This document shows positions 42,506-50,252 of a stretch of 64,000 bases of DNA, piece by piece. The DNA is taken from the NCBI GenBank assembly GCA_041398605.1, contig JAWKUK010000008.1, positions 248,001-312,000 on the forward strand, given 5' to 3'. The notes below the pieces were generated by a model that saw only the letters and a list, made by a program, of their open reading frames with translations, had not been told where the DNA came from and did no database searches. A program made the translations under genes and the position numbers. Position 1 is the first letter of the stretch. Each line of letters opens with the position of its first letter. The DNA is from JAWKUK01 sp041398605 (GTDB lineage Bacteria; Planctomycetota; UBA1135; GCA-002686595).

Positions 42506-42510
42506 GGAGG
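42506..42510 (+). promoter_or_regulatory. Shine-Dalgarno site deciding the GTG start of the kinase gene
   Basis: GGAGG lies 4 nt before GTG 42515, between the SLC13 stop (42500) and the kinase start. The open frame continues far upstream through the SLC13 gene, so this site fixes the true start. Confidence 0.7.
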
Positions 42511-42514
42511 TGCC

Positions 42515-45500
42515 GTGAGCCGCGAAAATCCACCGACCAGGTTCTTCACCGACGAAGAGGTCGCGCCGCTCCCCGCCGCAATCGGGCCCTATCGCATCCT
42601 CGAAGCGCTCGGCGAAGGTGGCATGGGCACCGTGTATCTCGCCGAGCAACGCGAGCCCGTACGCCGCCGCGTCGCGCTGAAGCTGATCAAGCTCGGCATG
42701 GACACGCGCGAGGTGATCGGACGGTTCCATGCGGAGCGACAGGCGCTCGCCTGCATGAACCACCCGAACATCGCGAAGGTCCTGGAGGCCGGGACGACGC
42801 CGGAGGGACGGCCCTACTTCGCGATGGAGTACGTCCCGGGCGTGCCGATCACCGAATACTGCCTGCGCAACCGTTCGAGCTTGGCAGAGCGCATCGAGCT
42901 CTTCCGGCGCGTCTGCTTGGGCATTCAGCACGCCCACCAAAAGGGCGTCGTGCACCGTGACATCAAGCCGGGCAACATCCTCGTCCAGCTGCAGGACACG
43001 CAGCCCGTGCCGAAGATCATCGACTTCGGCGTCGCGAAGGCGCTGGACAATCGGCTCGTCGAGCAGACGCTGTACACCGAGCAAGGGCGCCTCGTCGGGA
43101 CCCCCGAGTACATGTCGCCGGAGCAGGCCGAGCTCACGGGGCTCGACGTCGACACGCGCACGGACATCTATTCGCTCGGCGTGCTGCTCTACGAGCTGCT
43201 CACGGGCCAGCTGCCGTTCGATCGCCGCGAGCTGCGCAACGTCGGCTACCTGGAGATCCAGCGCCGCATCCGCGAGGACGAGCCCCTGCGGCCCAGCACG
43301 CGGCTCAAGACCAACCCAGAGACGGACCGCATCGCCAAGGGGTTCTCGACCGACACGGGCTCGCTCACGCGCGCGCTGCGGGGCGACCTCGACTGGATCG
43401 TCATGCGCTGCCTCGAGAAGGCGCCGACGCGCCGCTACCAGTCAGCGTCGGAGCTCGAGGCGGACCTGGAGCGGCACCTGAGGCACGAGCCCGTCGAGGC
43501 CGGACCGCCCAGCGCGCGCTATCGGCTCGGCAAGTTCCTGCGCAAGCGGCGCGGCGCGGTCGCGGTCGCTGCGACGCTGTTGTTGACGTTGTTCGCCGCG
43601 ACGGCGGTGTCGTTGCGACAGGCGCGCATCGCCGAACGCGCAGCGACGAACGCGAAGGAGGCTGAATCTGCCGAGCGCGACGCGCGCCTCGAGGAGCGCG
43701 CGCAGCGCGAGCGGGCGGAGCAAGCCGAGGCGCTCGCCAACACGACGTCGGAGCGACTGCGCGTGCGGACGGACGAGTTCGAACGGCTCGAGGGTGTCGT
43801 GCTCTTGCAACGCGCGCGGCGCGAGCTCGCGCAGCTCGACCCGCCTTGGCCCGCGCGACTCCCCGCGATCGAAGCTTGGCTCGCGGGGGACGCAGCGCGC
43901 CTCGTTCAGCTCGAGCAGGTGCTCGAGGGCGCGTTGACCGAGATGCGGTCCCGCGCAGCGCCCTGGTCCGCAGCGGAGCGCGAGGACGACCGCGCGCAGC
44001 ACCCTGCGTTCGCGGAGCGGGAGCGCGCGCAGCGCGCGCTCGCGGCTTTGAGGCGCGCCGCAGACGTGCGCGCAGGCAAGCTGCGGGTCGATCGACCTCA
44101 GCTCCCGGCTGCGCTCGCGGGCTCGAAGGCCGGCGTCCTCGTGCACGTCGCCTACATGCGTTGCGCGCCGCCGAGCCGCGAGGAGCGCACGATCTACGGC
44201 GAGGAGCCCTTTGGCCTCGCCTGCGCCGAACGCGCGCTGGAGCTCGTGCGCGAAGGAGACCCGAGCCTGCCAGCCAGCGCGGCCTACCCCGTGTTGGTCC
44301 AGGCGCTATTCGAGAACGGGCTCGACGGCGAGGCCCAGCAGCGCACCGCCGAGTACTTGGCGACGTTGATCGGCGCCGAGCGCGACGCGGTTGAGTCGAA
44401 CCTCAGGGCGATCGCTGAAGTGTCTGGTCGTGCGGGCAGCGCGACGCGCCTGCTAGAGCTCGAGGCGCGCATCGCGGACCTCGAGATCCAGCTCGCAGAG
44501 CGCCAGACCTGGACGTTCCCCGTCGAAGCGGACCAGTATCTTCATGACACGCTCGTCGACCTTCTGAGGGAGATCCAAGCGTTCGAGCGGACGGACCTCG
44601 AAGCGGTGCGCCAGCGCAAGCGTTGGGCCGAAGGGCTCGCGGCGTTGGAGCGCGCGCCGGAGCACCGTGAGCGCTGGCGCGCCGCGCGCGCCGCGCTGGC
44701 GCTGGCCGACGGGCGCGTCGCGAGCGTCCTGTACGCCGCGGACCGTCACCCCGCCCACCCGCTCAATGTACCGCTGCAGCACGGCCTCGTCCCGATCGGG
44801 ATGAACCCGCAAAGCGGCCTATGGGAGTTCTACGACCTGCGCTCGGCGTGGGACCCTGCGTCCGATACCACGCCGCAAGACCTCGCGGTCCCGACGGTCG
44901 CGGACTATGACGCGGACGGGGGGCTCGCTGCGAGCGAGCGCTGGGCCGGCATCGTGTTCGTCCTCGTGCCAGGCGGGACCTTCACGATCGGCGCGCAGGA
45001 CAGCGATCCGGACGCGCCGCGCTTCGACCCCGACGGCTCGCGCACTGAGGGCTGGCCTCAGCCTGTGACGCTGGCGCCGTTCTTCCTCGCGAAGCACGAG
45101 CTGACCCAGGGACAGTGGGCGCGGCTCTCGGACGGCGACGCGCCCAGCGGGCACCGCGTCGGCTACGGCCATCAAGGCACCGAGCACCGCGTGACATGGC
45201 TGAACCCGGTCGAGAAGGTGTCATGGCGCATGGCGACGGAGCTCGCGCGCCGTGGAGGGCTACAGCTTCCGACAGAAGCACAATGGGAGTACGCGTGCCG
45301 CGCGGGCACCGACACCTCCTTCTCGACGGGCGACGACGCCGATTCGCTCGCAGGCTACGCCAACGTGCACGACCTCACGGCCGCGCGCCTCAGCGGGGTC
45401 GAGGCCGACGTCTCGTTCGACGATACGCACCGCATCACGGCGCCGGCGGGCTCGTTCCGGCCGAACCCATGGGGCTTCCACGACCTGCACGGCAACGTCT

Positions 45501-45724
45501 GGGAATGGTGCCGTGACGGATCGATGGGTCGCAGCTATTCGGGCCTCTGGGGCCAAGGAGACGGGCTGACGCCCGAGGACGGCGAGAAGCTGCGCATCAT
45601 CCGCGGCGGCAGCTACGCCGATTCGGCGCGGGACGCGCGCAGCGCGAGGCGCTCGGCGCAGCCGCCGGAGTACCGCGAGGCGGACCTCGGGGTGCGCTTC
45701 GCGCGCGCGCTCGAGCTGGAGTGA
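42515..45724 (+). CDS. Transmembrane Ser/Thr protein kinase fused to an FGE-sulfatase-like domain
   Basis: 1069 residues from GTG 42515 with GGAGG upstream. Residues about 24-320 are a complete Hanks-type kinase: LGEGGMGTVYLAE loop, VALKLIKLG Lys, 'VVHRDIKPGNIL' (catalytic Asp about 147), 'KIIDFGVAK' and 'GTPEYMSPEQ'. One TM at about 347-368. A charged coiled coil (about 370-430) and a helical region follow outside. Residues about 809-1066 are FGE-sulfatase-like (PF03781): 'FVLVPGGTFTIGAQ', 'LPTEAQWEYACRAGT', 'FHDLHGNVWEWCRDG' and 'IRGGSYADSARDARSARR'. The Cys pair that true formylglycine-generating enzymes carry after RGGS is absent, so this is probably a sensing or binding domain. Confidence 0.92.
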   Translation: MSRENPPTRFFTDEEVAPLPAAIGPYRILEALGEGGMGTVYLAEQREPVRRRVALKLIKLGMDTREVIGRFHAERQALACMNHPNIAKVLEAGTTPEGRPYFAMEYVPGVPITEYCLRNRSSLAERIELFRRVCLGIQHAHQKGVVHRDIKPGNILVQLQDTQPVPKIIDFGVAKALDNRLVEQTLYTEQGRLVGTPEYMSPEQAELTGLDVDTRTDIYSLGVLLYELLTGQLPFDRRELRNVGYLEIQRRIREDEPLRPSTRLKTNPETDRIAKGFSTDTGSLTRALRGDLDWIVMRCLEKAPTRRYQSASELEADLERHLRHEPVEAGPPSARYRLGKFLRKRRGAVAVAATLLLTLFAATAVSLRQARIAERAATNAKEAESAERDARLEERAQRERAEQAEALANTTSERLRVRTDEFERLEGVVLLQRARRELAQLDPPWPARLPAIEAWLAGDAARLVQLEQVLEGALTEMRSRAAPWSAAEREDDRAQHPAFAERERAQRALAALRRAADVRAGKLRVDRPQLPAALAGSKAGVLVHVAYMRCAPPSREERTIYGEEPFGLACAERALELVREGDPSLPASAAYPVLVQALFENGLDGEAQQRTAEYLATLIGAERDAVESNLRAIAEVSGRAGSATRLLELEARIADLEIQLAERQTWTFPVEADQYLHDTLVDLLREIQAFERTDLEAVRQRKRWAEGLAALERAPEHRERWRAARAALALADGRVASVLYAADRHPAHPLNVPLQHGLVPIGMNPQSGLWEFYDLRSAWDPASDTTPQDLAVPTVADYDADGGLAASERWAGIVFVLVPGGTFTIGAQDSDPDAPRFDPDGSRTEGWPQPVTLAPFFLAKHELTQGQWARLSDGDAPSGHRVGYGHQGTEHRVTWLNPVEKVSWRMATELARRGGLQLPTEAQWEYACRAGTDTSFSTGDDADSLAGYANVHDLTAARLSGVEADVSFDDTHRITAPAGSFRPNPWGFHDLHGNVWEWCRDGSMGRSYSGLWGQGDGLTPEDGEKLRIIRGGSYADSARDARSARRSAQPPEYREADLGVRFARALELE

Positions 45725-45797
45725 CCGCGCGCTCGACGCTGCGCGCAGGCGCGCCGCTCAGGTACGGGGCGCTGCGCTCGGGCGCTATCCTCTTGGC

Positions 45798-47330
45798 ATG
45801 CTGCCGCTCTGTCTCGCGCTCGTTGGCGCCGCGCTCTACCCGACGCTCCTCCAAAGCGCAGGCTCGGACCCTGCGACCTCGATCCGAGCTGACGCGCCGA
45901 ACATCGTGCTCGTCTATACCGACGACGTCGGCTACGCGGACGTGTCGTGTTACGCAGGCTGTGCCTTCGAAACGCCGAACATCGCGCGGCTCGCGGCCGA
46001 GGGCGCGCGGTTCACGGACGCGCACGCCTCGGCGGCGACGTGCACGCCGTCGCGCTACGCGCTCTTGACCGGCTCGTACGCGTTCCGCAACGAGCGCGCG
46101 CGCATCTTGCCGGGGACAGCGCCGCTGATCATCGATCCGGCCTCGGACACGCTGCCGAAGCGGCTGCGAGCGGCAGGCTACGCGACCGCCGTCGTCGGCA
46201 AGTGGCACCTCGGCCTCGGCAACGGTGACGTCGATTGGAACGAGGAGCTCACGCCGGGCCCGCGAGAGGTGGGGTTTGAGCGCTCATTCATCGTCCCGGC
46301 CACCGGCGACCGGACGCCGTGTGTCTACGTCGAGGACGGGCGCGTCGTGGGGCTCGACCCAGACGACCCAATCCAGGTCAGCTACGGGCCGCGCATCGAC
46401 CAGGGCCCATCCGGCAAGGAGGCGCGCGACACGTTGAAGATGGATTGGTCCCACGGGCACAACCAGACGATCGTCAACGGCATCTCGCGCATCGGGTGGA
46501 TGACGGGCGGTCAGGCCGCGCGCTGGGTCGACGAGGACATGGCGGACACACTGACCGCGCGCGCGCTCGCCTTCATCGAGGCGAACGCTGACCGGCCGTT
46601 CTTCCTGTACTTCTCGACGCACGACATCCATGTCCCGCGTGCGCCGCACGCACGCTTCGTCGGCAGGAGCGGTACGGGCGCGCGCGGCGACGCGATGCTG
46701 CAAACGGACTGGTGCGTGGGCGAGCTCCTGCGCGCGCTCGATGCGCACGGGCTCGGCGAGAACACCCTCGTCGTGTTCACGTCTGACAACGGCCCCGTCC
46801 TCGATGACGGCTACGTCGACCGCGCCAACGAGGACCTCGGCGAGCACGACCCGAACGGGCCGCTGCGGGCCGGCAAGTACTCGCTCTTCGAAGGCGGGAC
46901 GCGTGTCCCGTTCCTCGTACGTTGGCCGGGCAAGATCACGCCGGGCACGGTCACACCGGCGCTCTTCGGTCAGGTGGACCTGGCGCGCACCTTGTGCCTG
47001 CTCGCGGGCGCGGAGGTCCCCGACGCGTCGTTCCCGGACAGCCGCGATGCGCGGGCGGCGCTCGTCGGCGAGGACCGCGCGGGCCGCCCGCACCTGGTCC
47101 TTGAGGGCCCGCGCCTCGCGCTGCGTGAGGGGCCATGGAAGTGCATTTCACCGGGGCCTGTGCAAGACGGCCTCGGCCCATGGACCCGGGCCACGGTCGC
47201 AGCGCCGGCTGCGCTCTTCCATCTCGCAGAGGACCTCGGAGAGGCCCACGACGTCGCCGCACAGCAGGTCGAGCGCGTCGCCGGCATGTTGGCGCGGCTG
47301 GAGCGCCTGCGAGCCGAGCGAGACCGCTGA
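45798..47330 (+). CDS. Exported arylsulfatase
   Basis: 510 residues from ATG 45798 with an N-terminal signal (MLPLCLALVGAALYPTLLQS). Type I sulfatase (PF00884): metal site 'NIVLVYTDDVGYADVSCYA', formylglycine motif C-T-P-S-R at 82-86, 'AVVGKWHLGLGN' and 'VVFTSDNGPVLDDG'. It hydrolyses sulfate esters outside the cytoplasm; the substrate is unknown. It follows the kinase/FGE-like gene by 73 bp on the same strand and may be co-regulated with it and the SLC13 permease. A maturase with intact Cys residues must be encoded elsewhere. Confidence 0.93.
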   Translation: MLPLCLALVGAALYPTLLQSAGSDPATSIRADAPNIVLVYTDDVGYADVSCYAGCAFETPNIARLAAEGARFTDAHASAATCTPSRYALLTGSYAFRNERARILPGTAPLIIDPASDTLPKRLRAAGYATAVVGKWHLGLGNGDVDWNEELTPGPREVGFERSFIVPATGDRTPCVYVEDGRVVGLDPDDPIQVSYGPRIDQGPSGKEARDTLKMDWSHGHNQTIVNGISRIGWMTGGQAARWVDEDMADTLTARALAFIEANADRPFFLYFSTHDIHVPRAPHARFVGRSGTGARGDAMLQTDWCVGELLRALDAHGLGENTLVVFTSDNGPVLDDGYVDRANEDLGEHDPNGPLRAGKYSLFEGGTRVPFLVRWPGKITPGTVTPALFGQVDLARTLCLLAGAEVPDASFPDSRDARAALVGEDRAGRPHLVLEGPRLALREGPWKCISPGPVQDGLGPWTRATVAAPAALFHLAEDLGEAHDVAAQQVERVAGMLARLERLRAERDR

Positions 47331-47364
47331 GCGATCGGGCGCGAGCGCGCGCGCTCTGCGAACT

Positions 47365-48399
47365 TCAGCGCGGAGTGCCGCCGCGCAGCCGCAAGGGCGG
47401 GGTCCACGGGAGGAACGCCTCTTTCGGGTCCGCGAAGCCCGGGCGCAGCGGGCCGATGACCGGCGCGCCCGGCGGCCGCGGATCGTCGGACCAAGGATCC
47501 GCATGCCCTTGGAGGGCGGCCGCCTGCGCCGTTCGCAGCGCAGCCGCGTCTGCTAGGACGCGCGGCGCCTCTGCTGGCTGAGCCGCGTCGTGCTCGATGA
47601 CCCGCAGCACAAACAGCTCGTGCAGCGCATGCTCACCCGTCGCCGGGTCCGCCCAATCCGCCTCGATCGCGACCGGCACGCGCGGCTCGCCGAGGAACGC
47701 GAGGCGCTGCGTCAGGAGCTCGCGCTCAGGGTGACGCGCGAACCAACGCAGCACGACCTCCATGCGCTCGCCGCTGCGTTGCGCGGTGACGTTGATCCAT
47801 GCGACGTCGCGGCCGACCGCCTCGAAGCGTCGCGCGTGGTCGTCGGAGAGGATCTCTTGGCTCGCGCGGTACGCCTCGACTTCGATGCGGTGACGCCCGG
47901 TCGCGCGCATCGTGACCGGGGACCACTCGCCTGTGGGGACGAGCACACGCTGCTCCCCGCGGAGCAGGACGAGGTCTGCCTCGTCGCGCACAAACGACAT
48001 CGGTCCGGTCCACGTGCCCGGCGGACAGTGCAAGAGCCCGTTGCGCGCGAACCAGAGGTGCCCGATCGCTTCGCCGCTGACGCCTGGCCAGCGCTCGTCG
48101 ATGGTCTCGCCTGCGCCGGTCCTCAACGCCGCAGGGCCGGCGCCCTGGCGCTCCGAACAGCGGCTCCCTGAGCGATCGAAGACGACGGAGGCGCTCGCAG
48201 CGCCGTCGCGGCTCGACCAGCGCTGGACCTCGAAGCCGCCCGCGCTCGACACGCCGAGCGACGCGGGAAAGACATCGTGTGTCGCGAGCCCTGGTTGGCC
48301 GACGTGGTTCCTCCAGACGAAGCCGACGGCGACGACAAGGACCGCGGCGCGCGTGATTCGGTCGGCGCGCAAACGCCCTGCCTCGGTTCGATGGGCCAC
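47365..48399 (-). CDS. Single-pass membrane protein of unknown function
   Basis: About 344 residues. I favour GTG 48399, which begins 3 bp after the stop of the upstream radical SAM gene; the frame also contains TTG 48420 inside that gene. One N-terminal TM (about 16-28, AAVLVVAVGFVW), then an all-soluble domain with no motif I recognise. Features include 'SRCSERQGAGP', 'HLWFARNGLLHCPPGTWTGP' and a Pro-rich C-terminus (DDPRPPGAPVIGPLRPG). The tight link to the radical SAM gene suggests a two-gene operon. It converges on the sulfatase gene. Confidence 0.6.
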   Translation of the reverse strand: MAHRTEAGRLRADRITRAAVLVVAVGFVWRNHVGQPGLATHDVFPASLGVSSAGGFEVQRWSSRDGAASASVVFDRSGSRCSERQGAGPAALRTGAGETIDERWPGVSGEAIGHLWFARNGLLHCPPGTWTGPMSFVRDEADLVLLRGEQRVLVPTGEWSPVTMRATGRHRIEVEAYRASQEILSDDHARRFEAVGRDVAWINVTAQRSGERMEVVLRWFARHPERELLTQRLAFLGEPRVPVAIEADWADPATGEHALHELFVLRVIEHDAAQPAEAPRVLADAAALRTAQAAALQGHADPWSDDPRPPGAPVIGPLRPGFADPKEAFLPWTPPLRLRGGTPR

Positions 48400-48401
48400 C
48401 G

Positions 48402-49280
48402 TTACAACGCGCGAAGCCAATCAGGGACGAAGGGGGCGCGCTCGGGCGCGGCGAGCACGGCGTCGAGCACCTCGACCAACGCGGCCTTGTCCTTCGGGAA
48501 CGTGCCCTTGAGCGCGAGGTAGTTCGACGCGTGGTTCGAGCGAAAGATCGAGCTGTCGAGCTCGAGGTGCGCGATGAACTCGCGCAGCTCACGCGCGAGC
48601 TCGACCGGGGTCAGGTCGTCGACCTCGCCGCGTTGCGCCTCGTCGAACAGCGGCGTCCCTTCGACGGGGGTCATCACGAGCGTGCTGACAAACCGCGGCT
48701 GGATCGCGTTGATGACGCGCGCGCTGTGCCGGGCGTGCTCGAGCGAGCGCGCGCGGTTCCCGGCGCCGAGCAGCACCATCGTCGAGAGCCGGATCCCGGC
48801 CTCGTGCGCCTTCTTCGCGACGCGCACCATCTCGGCCGCGTCGACGCCTTTGTCGAGGCGCCGCAGGACCTCGTCATCGCCGGACTCGACGCCCAGGTAA
48901 TACTGCGTGAGGCCCTTCTCGCGGAGGCGCGCCATCTCGTCGACGGAGCGCACGGCGAGCGCCTGCGGAGACGCGTAACACGACACGCGGCGCAGGTCAG
49001 GGAACGTGCCCCGGAGGGCGTCGAGCACCTGGCCCAGAAAGCGCTCCTTCGCGATCAGCGCGTCGCCGTCGGCGAGGAACACCTTGCGCACCCGCGGCGC
49101 CCGGGCCGCGACGTAGGCGATCTCCGCCGCGAGCTCCTCGAACGGCCGCACCCGAAAGCGCTTGTCGCGGTACATCGCGCAGAACGTGCACCGGTTGTAC
49201 GAGCACCCGATCGTCGCCTGCAGGATGAGGCTGTCGGCCTCGGACGGCGGCCGGTAGAGCGTCCCTTCGTATTGGATCAC
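48402..49280 (-). CDS. Radical SAM protein (B12-independent, COG1032-like)
   Basis: 292 residues from GTG 49278-49280. The [4Fe-4S] site is CxxxCxxC in 'ATIGCSYNRCTFCAMYRDK' (Cys 26/30/33-ish). 'KVFLADGDALIAKERFLGQV', 'SCYASPQAL', 'QYYLGVESGDDEVLRRLDKG' and 'MTPVEGTPLF' are typical of the COG1032 branch often annotated only as radical SAM. No methylthiotransferase or cobalamin domain is present. It reductively cleaves SAM to start an unknown radical reaction. It is immediately upstream of the membrane protein gene and divergent from the MIP18-like gene. Confidence 0.88.
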   Translation of the reverse strand: MIQYEGTLYRPPSEADSLILQATIGCSYNRCTFCAMYRDKRFRVRPFEELAAEIAYVAARAPRVRKVFLADGDALIAKERFLGQVLDALRGTFPDLRRVSCYASPQALAVRSVDEMARLREKGLTQYYLGVESGDDEVLRRLDKGVDAAEMVRVAKKAHEAGIRLSTMVLLGAGNRARSLEHARHSARVINAIQPRFVSTLVMTPVEGTPLFDEAQRGEVDDLTPVELARELREFIAHLELDSSIFRSNHASNYLALKGTFPKDKAALVEVLDAVLAAPERAPFVPDWLRAL

Positions 49281-49416
49281 CCTCGCAGGATAGCGCGCGG
49301 GCCTTCGGACCCGGGCGTCCTTTGAGGCGCTCGGATTCAGGACGCCGGTCGCGCTTGACCTCGGGGGTCGTGGGCCTTATTCCCTTGGGCTCGATTCTCC
49401 GACAGGACCCCCGCAC

Positions 49417-49728
49417 ATGCCGACCACAGAAGACGTCTACGACCAGCTCCGCCAGGTGTTCGACCCCGAGATCCCCGTGAACATCGTGGACCTGGGCCTG
49501 ATCTACACCGTCGCGGTCGAGGACACGACCGCCAAGATCACGATGACCCTGACATCACAATCGTGCCCCGAGGCGCGCACGATCCCCGAGGTCATGAAGC
49601 GCCGCGTCAACACGATCGACGGCATCGACGAGACGGACATCGAGATCGTCTGGGAGCCGCAGTGGGGCCCCCACCTGATCTCGGAAGAGGGCCGCAAGGT
49701 CCTCGGTATCGGCGGCGACGAGGAGTGA
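49417..49728 (+). CDS. MIP18/DUF59 family iron-sulfur assembly protein (SufT-like)
   Basis: 103 residues from ATG 49417. The MIP18 fold is clear: 'LRQVFDPEIPVNIVDLGLIY', 'ITMTLTSQSCPEARTIPEVM', 'IEIVWEPQWGPHLISEEGRK'. The Cys in TSQSCP is the conserved one. Family members help mature Fe-S proteins in the cytoplasm. Beside a radical SAM gene, it could service that enzyme's cluster, but the two are divergent. No suf or isc genes are in view. Confidence 0.9.
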   Translation: MPTTEDVYDQLRQVFDPEIPVNIVDLGLIYTVAVEDTTAKITMTLTSQSCPEARTIPEVMKRRVNTIDGIDETDIEIVWEPQWGPHLISEEGRKVLGIGGDEE

Positions 49729-49749
49729 GCGCCGGCGCAGCCCGCTCGG

Positions 49750-50145
49750 TCACTGGATGACCGGCATCGAGCCCGCAGGCCCGGGCGGGCGGGCGTCAGG
49801 GTTCTTCTTGAGTTCTTCCTTCCAGGAGAGCATGCGCGCCTTCGCGCCCTCTTTCTCGGCCTCCTCGATCATGCCCTTGCGCTGATAGAACATCGAGAGC
49901 GAGGTGTGCGCGAACGAGTCGTTCGGGTCGAGCTCGACGATGCGCTGCCCGACCTCGATCGCTTCGTCGAAGCGACCGAGCTGCATCAGCGCCATCGCCT
50001 TCCCGTGCAGGGCATCGGTCCAGTCGGGGCTGATCGCGAGCGTCTCCTCGTACTTCGCGATCGCGTCCTCGTGGCGGTCTTCACCAAACGCTTTGAGGCC
50101 GGCGAGGTAAGGGACCTGGCGCTGTTCTTCGAGGTCGGAGCTCAT
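49750..50145 (-). CDS. TPR-repeat protein
   Basis: 131 residues from ATG 50143-50145; the longer open frame upstream runs through a terminator hairpin and is not used. About three tetratricopeptide repeats: 'LAGLKAFGEDRHEDAIAKYE', 'DALHGKAMALMQLGRFDEAI' and 'SFAHTSLSMFYQRKGMIEEA'. No signal peptide, so a cytoplasmic protein-protein adaptor. It converges on the MIP18-like gene and lies downstream of pckA on the same strand, but a strong hairpin separates them. Confidence 0.88.
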   Translation of the reverse strand: MSSDLEEQRQVPYLAGLKAFGEDRHEDAIAKYEETLAISPDWTDALHGKAMALMQLGRFDEAIEVGQRIVELDPNDSFAHTSLSMFYQRKGMIEEAEKEGAKARMLSWKEELKKNPDARPPGPAGSMPVIQ

Positions 50146-50172
50146 GTCGCGGGCAGTATAGGCCACAAACGA

Positions 50173-50201
50173 CGCGAGCCGCACCGGAGGTGCGGCTCGC
50201 G
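50173..50201 (-). terminator. Terminator of pckA
   Basis: A 13-bp perfect stem, 50173-50185 with 50189-50201, and a 3-nt loop (GGA). It lies about 52 bp past the pckA stop and 28 bp before the TPR gene start. On the minus strand it is followed by CGTTTG, only weakly U-rich. Confidence 0.75.
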
Positions 50202-50252
50202 CGTTGGGATCGTGGCGAACCGGCGCCGCAGGAGGCCTTCCTGCGGCCCAGG

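Noticed and set aside
40440..42533. 697-residue open frame on the - strand
   Set aside because: It is antisense to the SLC13 permease gene and has the His/Arg/Asp-rich composition of a shadow frame.
42515..45724. Kinase/FGE fusion as the maturation enzyme for the adjacent sulfatase
   Set aside because: The Cys pair needed by formylglycine-generating enzymes is missing after the RGGS motif, so it is unlikely to convert the sulfatase Cys.
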